A DNA stretch of 64,000 bases from Trichomonas vaginalis G3 (GCF_026262505.1 NC_067203.1:3596001-3660000); one strand, 5' to 3'. Positions 28,674 to 40,215 are shown, counted from the first letter of the stretch. The notes: generated by a model from the sequence alone, not told the origin. Made by a program: numbers and translations.

Positions 28674-31655
28674 TTATTTTCTTGATGGTTTCTTTCTCTG
28701 CTGTTTGGTATTAGCTTGTTTGACAGTTGCTGATAAATCTGCAGATTGTTGCATATTGATCAAACATTTCAGTTTCACAGGAACTTTTCTAGAGAATTCT
28801 CCACACTTCAGATTCAAATTGGTTTCCCCAACAACCCATTGTCCAACTTGCAACAAAGTATTTGAAGGAGGAGAATATTCAAAAGTAACAACAGTTGATG
28901 AACCTGGTTCGATATTTGCTCTTTGAGAACTAACAGTGAATCCTTGTGTTGTTATATTATCAAAGCTATAATCAGCATTGCTCTTTTTCTGTTCATCTCC
29001 GAGCAAAGCAGCACCAATTGTTATAGAACAAGTCGATTTTTCCCCTGGATAAGCCATTTCGCAAATAATTGACTGTCTGAAAATAGGTTCATCCAGAAGT
29101 GAATGATCAAACATTGTTCTAATTCTTGGCTCTTCAATTCCCCCAGAGACAAACATCTGATATGGCCATGATGATGCCTTAATAGGAACTTCTCTCTTTT
29201 GCCCATCTTCTCCGGCAGAAACAACAAAAATCGCTTCAAAATCTTGTCGATCAGTATCTGGGGAGAAAACAACAGAAGCTTCACCAGTTTGTCCTGGAGC
29301 AAGCCATTCACTGTTTGAAACAATTGAAAATGCAGGAGTTCCGCTTGAATTATTGAACCTTGCACCTTCTTTTGGCATAATTTTATAGAAGAATTGTAAT
29401 TCAAATGATCCATCATTGATAACTGACAAACTTTTTGTTATAGGATGACCAACCATGACATTTCCGAAATCTAAAGATGTTTGGCTCATATTTATTGAAG
29501 GAGCAGCACCTCTTCCAACAACACTCAATGTTATCCTGCAATTTTGTCTTGTTGGGCATTTAATAACTGCTTTTGCCCGAAAAACTAAAGCAGAAGATGG
29601 AGTAAATCTAACTCTAACATTTGTTGTTGATTGAGGCTGAATTTCCGTTGTTGGAGACAAAACTTCGAAACTACCACTTTCGCATTCATAGTTTAATGTC
29701 AATGGGTGTCTGCTTATGCTTCTTACTTCAACAATTGCATCCATACTTTGTCCTAAAGCAACAGTTCCGAAATCAATTCTTCTCAAAGCCAAATCAATAA
29801 ATTCGTCAGTTCTTTTTTCTTGTTTATTGATGGTAACTGCAGTAACAAACAAAGTAGGAAGAACAGAAGATCCTTTGATCTGTATATGATGCCTTCCATT
29901 TGTTGTTTTCGTTCTCCAAAACAAAGCAATGTTTTGACTAAATAATTTATATGTAAAATCAGTAGAAATAATCAAATTCTTTTCTCCTTCACTTTCCATT
30001 ATTACGCTATCCTCTGATTTCTTCGATTTTCGGTGCTTGGATGAACTTGAAGAATGTTTTCCTTCTCTTTTTGTTCCATGAGATTTTGTTGTAGCGTTTA
30101 AATTGACTTCAGGGGCTTCAGAAGGTTTCAATGGCAAAGGAGGGTCAAAAAGAACAATTATTGGTGCAAATCCGCAAGCAGGAATTGTACCAACAACAGG
30201 ATCAAATACAAAACCTTCTGCTGGCTCAATTTGGAAATCAACTGCTTGATTTTTGGTGTTTTTGACAGTGATACTTTGTGTTGAAGATTCCCCGAGAGGA
30301 GTTGTTTCAAATTGAAGAGATGCAGAGTTTAAAACAACGGGACTCTCTATGACATTGGCAGTACATTTGATAACAAATTTAGAACCTTGCAAAGTAATTA
30401 AAGTTAGCTCAAAATTATGCGTTTTTGCTAATTTTGATTGAAAAGTGACATCACATTCAATTGTTTCGCCTGGTAAAATAACTCCGTAGCCATCGAATGG
30501 AGAGATTGTTATTCCTTGAGGGTTCTTCACGAATCCATAATCAACAGGGACTCTGAGGGAACTTGTGATGCTTAACGTGCGAGATTTCGATTCTGTTGTA
30601 TAAAAAGTGCCAAAATCAAGCGATGATGGCTCTAATAATAATTTAGTTGGTGACGATGTAAACGTTATATCAAATTTGACAGGTAATGGCTGATTAATAA
30701 TATGCATCACAAAAGGAACTGTAACTTGGTCTGCTGGATAGTATTGCGCCAATTTATGGGATGTTCTAAGCTTAACAACTATCTGTAAAGGTGTTTCTGT
30801 CTGAACGAAACCTGTTTGAGGCGTAAATTCAATAAATTTTTCTAAAGTTGAAGGAATTTCTATGGTGAATCTTTGAGCATATTCACTCCTATTGTGAGCT
30901 ATTAAACTTTGACGATATAATTCATTATAAAAACAAACTCCGAAATTTAGATGACTGTCTTCAAGATAAATTGGCACATCCAAGCCTGTGGCCTCTAAAT
31001 TTATCGATTTTGTAAATGTGTCGAATGCATTTGTGGGAGAAGTAAACTTAAATCGTAATTCATATAAAACACTGCAAGGTTTTTCTGGTTTGAAATTAAC
31101 TGTTATGCCACTTTGACTATATCCATCTATCATACCATGTTTTAATGTAAAATTCAGTATCTGGTCTGCGTGATCAACTGAAATAAATTGTTTATCAGAT
31201 GTAGCTTGTCTGACCGAAAGATTCCATTCTGCTTGCAAAGCACCTGTATTTCTAATTGTTATTGGCATATCTAAATCTTCGCCTAAAACCACTTTGCCGA
31301 AATTTAAAGTTGTAAAAGGCTCAATTTGAATATCGACTGTTTTTGGCATGCATTCTATGTCAACATCGAACGGTCCGTTTGGTGAATTAAAGTGCATTTG
31401 ACATTTAATGATTGAGTTATACGTCGGTGTGAATTTCAGCTTTATTTTCGATGAATTTCCTGGTGTTATTTGTCCAGGTGGCATAAAATCACAATTAAAT
31501 AATGATTTGTATTCATCATCAAAACCGATATATTTAAAAGTTGATTTAGCAAAGGAAACATTCAATACATTGAAAGTAGCCTCCATTTCTTCTCCAATAG
31601 TAAAGTCTCTAAATGTTATTACCTTCGGGTCTGAGATAAAAGGCCGCTTACTCAT
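28674..31655 (-). CDS. ASH-domain axonemal protein (CFAP74/HYDIN-like)
   Basis: The 993 aa are built almost wholly of Ig-like ASH (ASPM-SPD2-Hydin) domains. The repeating hallmark is xxFGxVxxGE followed by a long beta stretch: LNFGKVVLGEDLDMPITIRN, LDFGTFYTTESKSRTLSI, IDFGTVALGQSMDAIVEVRS and LDFGNVMVGHPITKSLSV. A Lys/Ser-rich linker (KREGKHSSSSSKHRKSKKSE) sits near residue 535. Such proteins build the central-pair projections or dock to ciliary structures. The domain number and size suit CFAP74 better than giant HYDIN, but orthology is unproven. Trichomonads have four or five flagella, so a role there is likely. Confidence 0.75.
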   Translation of the reverse strand: MSKRPFISDPKVITFRDFTIGEEMEATFNVLNVSFAKSTFKYIGFDDEYKSLFNCDFMPPGQITPGNSSKIKLKFTPTYNSIIKCQMHFNSPNGPFDVDIECMPKTVDIQIEPFTTLNFGKVVLGEDLDMPITIRNTGALQAEWNLSVRQATSDKQFISVDHADQILNFTLKHGMIDGYSQSGITVNFKPEKPCSVLYELRFKFTSPTNAFDTFTKSINLEATGLDVPIYLEDSHLNFGVCFYNELYRQSLIAHNRSEYAQRFTIEIPSTLEKFIEFTPQTGFVQTETPLQIVVKLRTSHKLAQYYPADQVTVPFVMHIINQPLPVKFDITFTSSPTKLLLEPSSLDFGTFYTTESKSRTLSITSSLRVPVDYGFVKNPQGITISPFDGYGVILPGETIECDVTFQSKLAKTHNFELTLITLQGSKFVIKCTANVIESPVVLNSASLQFETTPLGESSTQSITVKNTKNQAVDFQIEPAEGFVFDPVVGTIPACGFAPIIVLFDPPLPLKPSEAPEVNLNATTKSHGTKREGKHSSSSSKHRKSKKSEDSVIMESEGEKNLIISTDFTYKLFSQNIALFWRTKTTNGRHHIQIKGSSVLPTLFVTAVTINKQEKRTDEFIDLALRRIDFGTVALGQSMDAIVEVRSISRHPLTLNYECESGSFEVLSPTTEIQPQSTTNVRVRFTPSSALVFRAKAVIKCPTRQNCRITLSVVGRGAAPSINMSQTSLDFGNVMVGHPITKSLSVINDGSFELQFFYKIMPKEGARFNNSSGTPAFSIVSNSEWLAPGQTGEASVVFSPDTDRQDFEAIFVVSAGEDGQKREVPIKASSWPYQMFVSGGIEEPRIRTMFDHSLLDEPIFRQSIICEMAYPGEKSTCSITIGAALLGDEQKKSNADYSFDNITTQGFTVSSQRANIEPGSSTVVTFEYSPPSNTLLQVGQWVVGETNLNLKCGEFSRKVPVKLKCLINMQQSADLSATVKQANTKQQRKKPSRK

Positions 31656-32528
31656 TTTTTTCTGTTTAAAAATTTTTATTGATAAGGTGTATGACCCTTC
31701 TTAATTTTAAAAAACGTAAAAATAGTAAACCTAATCATTTCTATATAAAAATAGGCATGATATAGAATGGCTATTATATCTATTAGATTCTATAAAGTAT
31801 ATTATGCCCATAGAATGAAAGGGGCAATTCCATTAAACAATTTCATGGGATATTTCATCAAATAATATTCTAAAACTTTTTTTGTTTGATGAAAAACTGA
31901 CACCACCATCAAAAAAAATTAAGGCTGCACTTTTGCCTTTTTTTACAACTGGCGTGAAGCAATTTGAAAATTAACCTTATAGATCTGAAGGCCCCATCAT
32001 AGGGGCGTAAGTGCACACTTAATTTTTGTTTATATCCAGTCTCCCAAAGAATAATGCTATCGTTTTATGATAAAATATGCACAAGCTATTATATATTATA
32101 TATATATTTCATTAAATAACTGAGATATGAGCTCTCATTACACCGGAGTTTCCAGTGTATATCATTCAAACGGATTAGCACTCTACCATCACAAAAACAA
32201 AATGTTACCACTGGGCTGGTTATTGTTTTCAACATAGTCCAGTTTGTATTAACCTTTGCTGTTTCATTTCTAATGACAATCTAAATGGAAGTTTTATTTG
32301 CATGGTTTATTTGTAAATACACCGGATTCATTTACAAACTATATATATATAACTAAAACATTATGGATATACTCCACTTAATTTTGCATTATATTTGATT
32401 AAAAAATATAAATAAACTTTAATAAGCCAATAAAGAAGAAAAGGATAAAAATGGATGGACTCTACTCATTCATGCACCACAAAAAGTTCAAATTTAAATT
32501 ATTAAATATATTATCTTTTTCTATCGTC
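31656..32528. other. Intergenic region
   Basis: About 870 bp of AT-rich DNA lie upstream of the ASH-domain gene and downstream of the broken ankyrin gene. No supported feature was found. Confidence 0.5.
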
Positions 32529-33846
32529 TTATTTCTCATTAATATTTGCATCATGTGAGATGAGGATCTCGGCTATTTCTTTAAAATTCATATATGTTGC
32601 AATACGAAGGGCTGTTCTTCCATAGTCATCTTTCTCATTGACATTTGCACCGTGTGAAAGGAGAAGTTCGACTACATCTTTATAATTATGTTCTGCTGCT
32701 AAATGAAGAGTTGTTTTTCCATAGCTATCTTTCTCATTGATATTTGAACCGTGTGAAAGAAGAAGTTCGACTACATCTTTATTATTATTCCATGTTGCTT
32801 TATGAAGAGCAGCTTCTCCATAATTATCTTTCTCATTGATATTTATGCCATGTGAAAGGAGAAGTTCGGCTACTTCTTTATTATTATTTTTTGCTGCTTT
32901 ATGAAGTGCGGTTTGTCCAGTACTATCTTTTGCATTGATATTTGCTCCATGTGAAAGTAAATATTCACACAAAGATAGAATACCAAACATCGTTGAATAA
33001 ACAAAAGATTTGTCAATATCATTAGTTTGATCGAAGTAAACTAAAAATGATTCAAGATTTTTATATTCTCCGCATTAAGTTAATCTGATTTGAATATTGT
33101 ATTCATTCATCAAGAAAGTAACAAAATCAATATTGTGTGAAATAATTGCATATTCCATGCATTTTTCATCTGGTGTTTGATATTTCAAACATTCACTCAT
33201 GATCTCTTGATTTCCGCCTAAAAATGATAATTCTAGACATTGTTGAGTTATTTCTGAGTTAAATTTTGTTCTTAATAACTTGAAACAACCAACTGCTCCA
33301 TGGTAACAACATAAATCAAGTAATGAATATCCTAATCCAGAACATGGATATAAATCGCTTTCGAAAGCTTGATCTTTAAAAAATCCATTACTTTCTGTGA
33401 AGTAAATGAATTTTTCTTTATCATCATACATTATTGCTCTGAATATTGTATCTTCTGAATGAATTTTGAGATTTTGAATTTCTGTCTCGTTATATATTGT
33501 GATGCCCAAATTAATTCCGTATTCTTCATAAAATAGGTAATTAGAAAAAGAATTAATACCAGGTACCATCATTAACTTAATCATCAGTAATGAGTTTTAC
33601 AAGTTTCAAGTATGACTTTGTATAGCGGTTATTATAAGGAATGATGTTAAAAATATCTTTAATAAGATATTGTGGACAATATTTCTTTGAATCAATCAAT
33701 TCTGCTTTGATCATTTTGTAAATTGAGCTTAAATCTTCTTCATTTTCTGTTTTTAACTGATACAATGCAGCGTATGAATCGATGTAGTATTTATTGGCAC
33801 TTCTCAGTTCATTGTATTTATCTGGACGAATGTTTTGATTGGACAT
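32529..33846 (-). pseudogene. Broken ankyrin-repeat gene of the trichomonad family
   Basis: This is a minus-strand paralogue of the intact gene at 38625-39950. The start is MSNQNIRPDKYNELRSANKY. Two frameshifts break it: one near 33580 (after LVKLITDD) and one near 33075 (after YNIQIRLT). Reading resumes in a third frame with CGEYKNLESFLVYFDQT and then four to five ankyrin repeats (GQTALHKAAKNNNKEVAELL and others) to the end at 32529. The order of parts equals the intact gene, so only point-size damage is present and the decay is recent. Sequencing error cannot be ruled out from the sequence alone. Confidence 0.85.
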
Positions 33847-34655
33847 GAAAAAAATTTAACAGTCCGAAATCACTATTTTACCTTATAAAATATTTTTTTA
33901 ATCCATTGTTAAAAAAAGTTCCATGTTAAAATGCTAAGCATGCTGAAATTAACTGATCGAAATGCCGAAAACAACATGTACTTGCAATTTATCGACTAAA
34001 ATATCTCTAAAATTTATTATGTGAAGTAAGCATGTTTCAATCCTTTTATTATATCTGTTTTCTCTACAAATATCATTATATGTTGCACGTGAAAAGCATA
34101 TATAATAAAAGAATTGAATACAATTAACGCCAAATACATACCTTAATATGGAATCACAAAATTAATTTAGATATGTCTTTGATATCTTAACAGTAGCATT
34201 TGATACGAATTTCAACAACAAAATTACTTTCCATTAGCTAATATCCTCATTTCAACTATTCTCACACAGGATATTATCAAAATTTATTTGAAATAACAAA
34301 TCACAATAATAAACTAAATGTAATGTCGAATGAACAGCATTATCTTATATAAATTTAGAATAAACATCTCATAAAGAGGACCTGATAAGTAAACTTTTTT
34401 ACAAAAATTCGTACTGGACAAAGTTCGACGAGGAGAAAACAAACTCTCTTAGATTATCATATTAATTAGCACAAAGCAAAATTTTATATATGAGTTGTTA
34501 CAGCTCATAATATTCTACGTTAACTTATAATATTTAGCAATTAAAGTCAACATGCTTATTTTCATGTTCACCAATATTCATTTGCTTGAAATAGAAGGAA
34601 ATTAAGATAATATAATAATAAAAAAATAAACAAAATTTATTATAAAAATTAAAAA
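33847..34655. other. Intergenic region
   Basis: About 810 bp of AT-rich DNA lie between the broken ankyrin gene and the 3' end of Raptor. I see no feature. Confidence 0.5.
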
Positions 34656-37600
34656 TTATTGTAACATATAAGTATACATATCTCCTGCTGAAGAAGCGAA
34701 AGCTATTGCAGGCAATGTTGGATGTACAGTGAATATACACTGTGAAGGAACATCTATAAACTGCATGAGAGGTAATCCATCAGGGCCGCAGCATTGAGGA
34801 CTAGACACATTATCATTAGTGAACAACAAAGGAAGATGCTTATGTGCAATGAAATGTTTAGGAGGTCCCTGAGGAATTCTCAATGTACTTAATGTTGCTT
34901 CTCCAATGTTCCAAATTGCACATTTTCCTCCAGGAGTACTTGCATAAATCAGTTCTCCGCTTGCAGACAACTGAGATATTCTATCTCCAAGAGTAATTGT
35001 CAATCTCCTGACGTGTGCATCTGGATCTCTTATATCAACAGCATTCAAATATCCATTCGCGTATCCGACGTAAATCATGTTTTCATTTGAAGGACTCAAG
35101 CACATTGCGCTAGCGATGTGTTGTTCTTCTGATGGCCATTCACCAACAAGCATCTGTTTCGTGATATCCCACATTGCGATACCACTATTTCCTCTTGTTG
35201 TGAACAGTTTATCGCCTTTGCAACGACACAACTGCGCGATGTTGTCAATGTTGTAATTCGCGTCAGCTCTGAATGAACAGAAAGGTGTTGAATAAGAAGG
35301 ATTCCATAGATGAACGCATCCATCACCTGTTGAAGCAACAACAACTTTGTCATTTCCGATTCTTGTGCATTGCAAATCAGTGATGTCGTAATCAGACAAT
35401 CTGATTTTGTTGACGATTTTATTCGTTTCGTCAACAGAGAAAATGAATTTGTTGCTTGTTGCTACAGCTGAATCCAAACTTATTGGATCGAAATCAATAT
35501 GCGTTGGTGAGAACTTAAACAATCTTCCTTCAGCAACTAATGTTGATTGTATTTTCAATGAATAAGTGCTCATTTCACTTTTGTTCTCAATTTTTGGTTG
35601 TTCAATCCAATCAGGTCCAGCTCTTAAAAGGTTCTGTATTGAAGAACTCAAAAGAGAGTCATTTGTTATATCAGATGGGAAGATTTCTGTATCTTCTGTA
35701 TGTTCACTTTCATCTTCAGAAAATGACACTTTTTGTCCTTTTTGAAGATTATCTAAAGCGAAAGGCGGAGACACAGAATGAGGTCTTCCTTCGTTATTTG
35801 TTCCATGGTTACTCATTGTCAATCTCTGGAAATATCCTCTGAAAATCGTTGCTCTCTTTTTAACGAAAGGATGAGGATCATGAGATAACATGTCAATGAT
35901 GTAATAAACAATAGTACAAATGTGAGAAATCGAATCATTTCTGTGTGCAACTTCATCCAATTTCAATAAGAACTCCGAAAAGTTCTGTTTCAATGTGTTT
36001 AGCTTCATGTCATCGTACCATAAAGCGAACAACTGTGAGAATGTTGCTGCAGAGTTAACAACTTGTGATTTTCTGTATCCGATTATAAACATTTCTGCGT
36101 TTTGATGGAGAAACTTCGCACAAGCATTAACTAACTGCATTCTAACAGTATAAGAACAATCCATGAAAGAAGGAAGTATCATTAATATCAAGTGCAAATT
36201 AATGATTTGATCGCCTTGTTGGAAATACGATTGTAAAGCATTGATTGCTGCAGCTCTACACCAAAATATTCCATGGAAAATGGAAAGAGAAATTTGGAAA
36301 TGAATGGAATCAGGAACGAAACAATCAGGATCAATGGAAATACCATTAAATGATTGACTCATTAACAACAAAATCCAATGTAATAATGGACTACTCGCTG
36401 TGGAAATAACGTTCTTCAGTTTGGAATGAAATTCTTTGTTGTTAATGAATGGATTTATGTTGTTTAAATTGGAAACTAACAATGTAATGATGCCACAAAT
36501 GATTGTACGAGTCTTTTCACTGATGGATGTATCAAAAACATAGCGAAGTAACAGTTGGTAATCGATGTCATTTCGGATTTCGGAAATAAATCCGGAATTT
36601 TCGTATAACATCGAGAAAATGATGTAACAAAGACTGTTGAACTCTTCCGTGTTCTTTGTATTACTCAATAAAAGGAAACATGGCTTGAAAATGATGGATT
36701 GGGCAAGTTTTTGTCGGTTTTCTTTAGATCTTGAAGCAAATTTTGCCAAAAGTGGGAAACATTTGGGATTATTCGCTACTTCTGAGAAAGGAACATGGCA
36801 CAATATTGTTACAAGGAACATTTTCATTCGCGAGTCAAGTTTCGTGGACAAATAATGTTGAAAACTGTTAATTGCATGTCCGAAGAAATCTGTGGCGAAT
36901 GAAGGAAGAGGAGTCAATGTAGAGGTGATCCATTGGTCGATTGAAGTTCTCCATTGAAGCCAGAGCGGATGGCGGGTCATACTTGCAAATGAGGGATAAG
37001 AAACGGGATGTACGTCGTAAGGAGCAAGTAAATATTGCGAGAGAATAAAATTACGAAAGAAAGTGGCAATGGCTGGATCTTGTCTGAAAAGATTTTTATA
37101 TAATTGAGGTTTAAGGCAATCCGAGGCAATTGCGTCTGTTAAACCACAGAGGATATCTTCTAGTTGCTGGCGATGCATTTTGTCGCCAAAGGCAAGAATT
37201 CCGTTGATCTCATTTAGAGGAAATCCGGGATCAGGAAAAGATGTATGGTAATACTGTATAATGTGACATAATATCGACATTGCAACTGGAGAGAATAAAC
37301 AGGTGGTAAGGAAATCACGAGGAAGCTGTGCATTCGTTGGCAAAGTTTCATTTACGTCAGTTGCGCATAAACAGATCCAATCGTCCCAGTTGGAGTCTGA
37401 CTGTATGTTTGGTAATCCAGTAAAGATTTTTTGCGATGATGTTGGCGATTTATTCTTTAATTTTTGTTTATTTGCTGTTGAATCGAAAACTTGAAGCATT
37501 GCACCTGCGTTATTGCAATCGAAGATAAAGAATGAGGGTGTTTTGAGGTTCTCGAAGATTTTTCTCGCTGGATATGGTCTGAAAACGTTTGGTTTTCCAT

Positions 37601-38204
37601 CGCAAAGGAAAATGTTCGACTTATCCACTTGCGGGAATCCGTATCCGATGTAATGGAAGATAACGCGAGATGGTATTGCGTCTCTTCTGAAGTTTTGAAG
37701 TTGATTTAATTTTTCTGCTGAAGGAGATACAAGAATATTAACTTTAAATGAAGGATGGATACTCTGATATGCTGATTTGTATGTAGTATTCACGCCGGTT
37801 GAGAAATCTGTAAGAGGAGCGTTTGTATATTGCCATGCGTAATAAGGATTCTTTTCTGAGTATTCTACTTCAACTTTTGAAAATTGAGCAGGATGGGCAA
37901 TTAGTATAAAGACGTTTTCTGTTAAATGTGTACCTGGAAAAACAAAATCTTTATTTATTACTAATTTTTGATCTAAATCGTAATCACTATCATTGTACGT
38001 TGATATTCTGGCATTTTTAGAATCATCAATCATTGATTTGTTGATTGATTGGATATGTTGTTCATTTTTTTTGAAAATTGTTGGTTTAACTGGGTTTTGT
38101 TGAATAGGTTTGTCATTTTTCAGATCGTCTGAAGTCTCACCATCCGAATATTCATAGCCTGAACTTTCATACTCATCAAATTTCATTGCCCCAGTTCTCT
38201 TCAT
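34656..38204 (-). CDS. RPTOR: Raptor, TORC1 scaffold subunit
   Basis: This 1182-aa protein has the full Raptor order. A polar N-terminus (1-75) precedes the RNC caspase-like domain (about 80-350). The domain includes RVIFHYIGYGFPQ near 185 and SFFIFDCNNAGAML near 228. Then comes RHPLWLQWRTSIDQWI, a HEAT region (about 420-830) and a WD40 propeller (about 900-1182: VVVASTGDGCVHLWNPSY, ITKQMLVGEWPSEEQHI). Raptor presents substrates to TOR. Human Raptor has HYNGHG where this protein has HYIGYG, so the caspase-like His is absent while the Cys position (DCNNAG) is kept. Raptor is not known to cleave proteins. TOR lies 11 kb away on the same strand. Confidence 0.92.
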   Translation of the reverse strand: MKRTGAMKFDEYESSGYEYSDGETSDDLKNDKPIQQNPVKPTIFKKNEQHIQSINKSMIDDSKNARISTYNDSDYDLDQKLVINKDFVFPGTHLTENVFILIAHPAQFSKVEVEYSEKNPYYAWQYTNAPLTDFSTGVNTTYKSAYQSIHPSFKVNILVSPSAEKLNQLQNFRRDAIPSRVIFHYIGYGFPQVDKSNIFLCDGKPNVFRPYPARKIFENLKTPSFFIFDCNNAGAMLQVFDSTANKQKLKNKSPTSSQKIFTGLPNIQSDSNWDDWICLCATDVNETLPTNAQLPRDFLTTCLFSPVAMSILCHIIQYYHTSFPDPGFPLNEINGILAFGDKMHRQQLEDILCGLTDAIASDCLKPQLYKNLFRQDPAIATFFRNFILSQYLLAPYDVHPVSYPSFASMTRHPLWLQWRTSIDQWITSTLTPLPSFATDFFGHAINSFQHYLSTKLDSRMKMFLVTILCHVPFSEVANNPKCFPLLAKFASRSKENRQKLAQSIIFKPCFLLLSNTKNTEEFNSLCYIIFSMLYENSGFISEIRNDIDYQLLLRYVFDTSISEKTRTIICGIITLLVSNLNNINPFINNKEFHSKLKNVISTASSPLLHWILLLMSQSFNGISIDPDCFVPDSIHFQISLSIFHGIFWCRAAAINALQSYFQQGDQIINLHLILMILPSFMDCSYTVRMQLVNACAKFLHQNAEMFIIGYRKSQVVNSAATFSQLFALWYDDMKLNTLKQNFSEFLLKLDEVAHRNDSISHICTIVYYIIDMLSHDPHPFVKKRATIFRGYFQRLTMSNHGTNNEGRPHSVSPPFALDNLQKGQKVSFSEDESEHTEDTEIFPSDITNDSLLSSSIQNLLRAGPDWIEQPKIENKSEMSTYSLKIQSTLVAEGRLFKFSPTHIDFDPISLDSAVATSNKFIFSVDETNKIVNKIRLSDYDITDLQCTRIGNDKVVVASTGDGCVHLWNPSYSTPFCSFRADANYNIDNIAQLCRCKGDKLFTTRGNSGIAMWDITKQMLVGEWPSEEQHIASAMCLSPSNENMIYVGYANGYLNAVDIRDPDAHVRRLTITLGDRISQLSASGELIYASTPGGKCAIWNIGEATLSTLRIPQGPPKHFIAHKHLPLLFTNDNVSSPQCCGPDGLPLMQFIDVPSQCIFTVHPTLPAIAFASSAGDMYTYMLQ

Positions 38205-38624
38205 GGTGAGATGTCAATTTTTTTTATCTCGATTTCTTTTTTCTGACAAACTACAAAGGAAAACAATGACAATAGAAACCCACTTTGTAGATATGTACAG
38301 ATGTAACGAATTTTAGAAAACAAGAAAATCAAAGCATATTTACTCTTAACATTGTATACCTAAGCTAAGCTTGTCTGATACATTAACGTTTGTCTATAGA
38401 GGACCTTAGTGATGCAGTTGTGCAGAAATATTACCTCATAAATTTCAGAATCATTAGAACATTTTCCGCATTTATTTTGCCAATTTAAAGTTTACAATTT
38501 TTCATCAAACTGAGTCCCTAGACGTGCTAAGGTTTTCGCCAAAAATTTTAAAGTTTACAATTTTTCCAATTTCCCTTTTTGGGGGGCGGGAAGATTTATG
38601 GAATTTTTAGTTTAAAATTTTCTA
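38205..38624. other. Intergenic region with a repeated promoter-like motif
   Basis: TTTAAAGTTTACAATTTTTC occurs twice (about 38487 and 38547), the second copy some 80 nt before the ankyrin start. A related copy with the same downstream word (AACTGAGT) is at 54631-54660. It may be a shared promoter or repeat remnant. Confidence 0.4.
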
Positions 38625-39950
38625 ATGTCTGATCCAAACTTTCATCCAAATAAATTCTATGAATTGATAAGTATCTACAAATACTATATCGATATATATA
38701 CAGCATTGTATCAACTGAAAACGGAAAATGAAGAAGAATTAAGCTCGATTTACAAAATGATCAAAATAGACTTGATTGATTCAAAGAAATATCTTCCACA
38801 AAATATAGTCAAAGATATTTTAGATATTATTCCGTATAATAATCGCTATACAAAGTCATATTTATATCTTGTCAAACTCATTTATGATGATTATCACGTC
38901 GAAGATGTTACAGATGTTATACTTGCTTCAATTTTCCTGTTTTATAAAGAATATGGGATTAAATTAAACAAGTCTAGTAATTTCGAAAAAATTAAATCAG
39001 AAAATTTCGAAATGTATTTAGAAAATACAATTTACCGCGCAATTATGTATGATAACAAAGAAAGATTCATTTTCTTCATTGAAAGCGAAGAATTTGACGA
39101 AAATAAAAAACTGAATAGCGTTTTATACCCAGAATCTTTTAAAAGTTATTCATTACTTGAATTATGTTGTTACTACGGATCAATTGATTGTTTCAAGATA
39201 TTAATAACGAAAAACGAAGCAAAAATTTCTCAGGAATGTCTTCAATTATCATTTTTAGGGAGAAATGCAGAAATCATGAATGAATGTTTGAAATATCAAA
39301 AACCAAATAAAGAATGTATGAAGAATGCAATTATTTCACACAACATTGACTTTGTTACATTCTTGATGAATCAATACAATATAAATATCAATCTAGATTA
39401 TTGCGGAGAATTTAAAAATCTTGAATCATTTTTAGTTTATTTCGATCAAACTCATGATTTTTACAAATGTTTTGTTTATTCAGCGATGTTTGATACACCA
39501 TCCTTAAGCGAATTTTTCCTTTCACTTGGCCCAAATATCAATGCAAAATATACAATAGGACAAACTGCTCTTCACATTGCAGTATCTAAAAATAGTAAAA
39601 AAACAGTCGAATTCCTTATTTCACATGGTGCAAATATCAATGAAATAGATAATAGTGGGCAAACCGCTCTTCATATTGCAGAACGGAATCAAAATGAAAT
39701 AATGACTGAATTTCTCATTTCACACGGTGCAAATATCAATGAAATAGATAATAGTGGGCAAACCGCTCTTCATATTGCAGCAATGTATAATAGTAAAGAA
39801 GCAGTCGAATTTCTTATTTCACATGGTGCAAATATCAATGTAAAAAATAATGATGGATATACCGCTCTTCATTATGCAGCAAAATATAATAGAGAAGAAA
39901 TTGTTGAATTACTTATTTCACATGGTGCAATTATCAATGAAGAAAAATAA
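38625..39950 (+). CDS. Ankyrin-repeat protein, trichomonad DUF3447-type family, intact
   Basis: These 441 aa show no disruption. The family N-terminal module (FHPNKFYELISIYKYYIDIY, LYQLKTENEEELSSIYKMIK, IIPYNNRYTKSYLYLVKLI) is followed by a diverged ankyrin region of the DUF3447 kind (YSLLELCCYYGSIDCFKILI, ISHNIDFVTFLMNQYNI). Four clear repeats then run from about residue 310 to 441 (GQTALHIAVSKNSKKTVEFL and others). Ankyrins bind other proteins; the partner is unknown. Two neighbouring 99-bp repeat units are nearly identical in DNA, which points to recent conversion or slippage. This is one of the largest gene families in Trichomonas vaginalis. Confidence 0.85.
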   Translation: MSDPNFHPNKFYELISIYKYYIDIYTALYQLKTENEEELSSIYKMIKIDLIDSKKYLPQNIVKDILDIIPYNNRYTKSYLYLVKLIYDDYHVEDVTDVILASIFLFYKEYGIKLNKSSNFEKIKSENFEMYLENTIYRAIMYDNKERFIFFIESEEFDENKKLNSVLYPESFKSYSLLELCCYYGSIDCFKILITKNEAKISQECLQLSFLGRNAEIMNECLKYQKPNKECMKNAIISHNIDFVTFLMNQYNININLDYCGEFKNLESFLVYFDQTHDFYKCFVYSAMFDTPSLSEFFLSLGPNINAKYTIGQTALHIAVSKNSKKTVEFLISHGANINEIDNSGQTALHIAERNQNEIMTEFLISHGANINEIDNSGQTALHIAAMYNSKEAVEFLISHGANINVKNNDGYTALHYAAKYNREEIVELLISHGAIINEEK

Positions 39951-40215
39951 TCGAAAATTTTTGGAATATCATAATGTTGCATTACTAAATTGTTGTACTA
40001 CTAAACAAATAGCTTTTAATTTCTTATATAATTTAGCAAAATTAAGAATATTCAACAGTTTTTAACAAAAATAGCACGGAATATCTAATATACATATCAA
40101 GGATAATTTGTTATATGATTTTGAAGACTAATTATCATTTTTGTTAATTATTTTATCCTCCCAATGATGCTAACGTCTTTTTATTGATTTTTTTTTTTCA
40201 AACAAAAAATTCACA

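Noticed and set aside
32960-33600. The middle and first pieces of the minus-strand ankyrin locus as separate short genes
   Set aside because: They join collinearly to the intact paralogue at 38.6 kb with two frameshifts, so one broken gene is the simpler reading.
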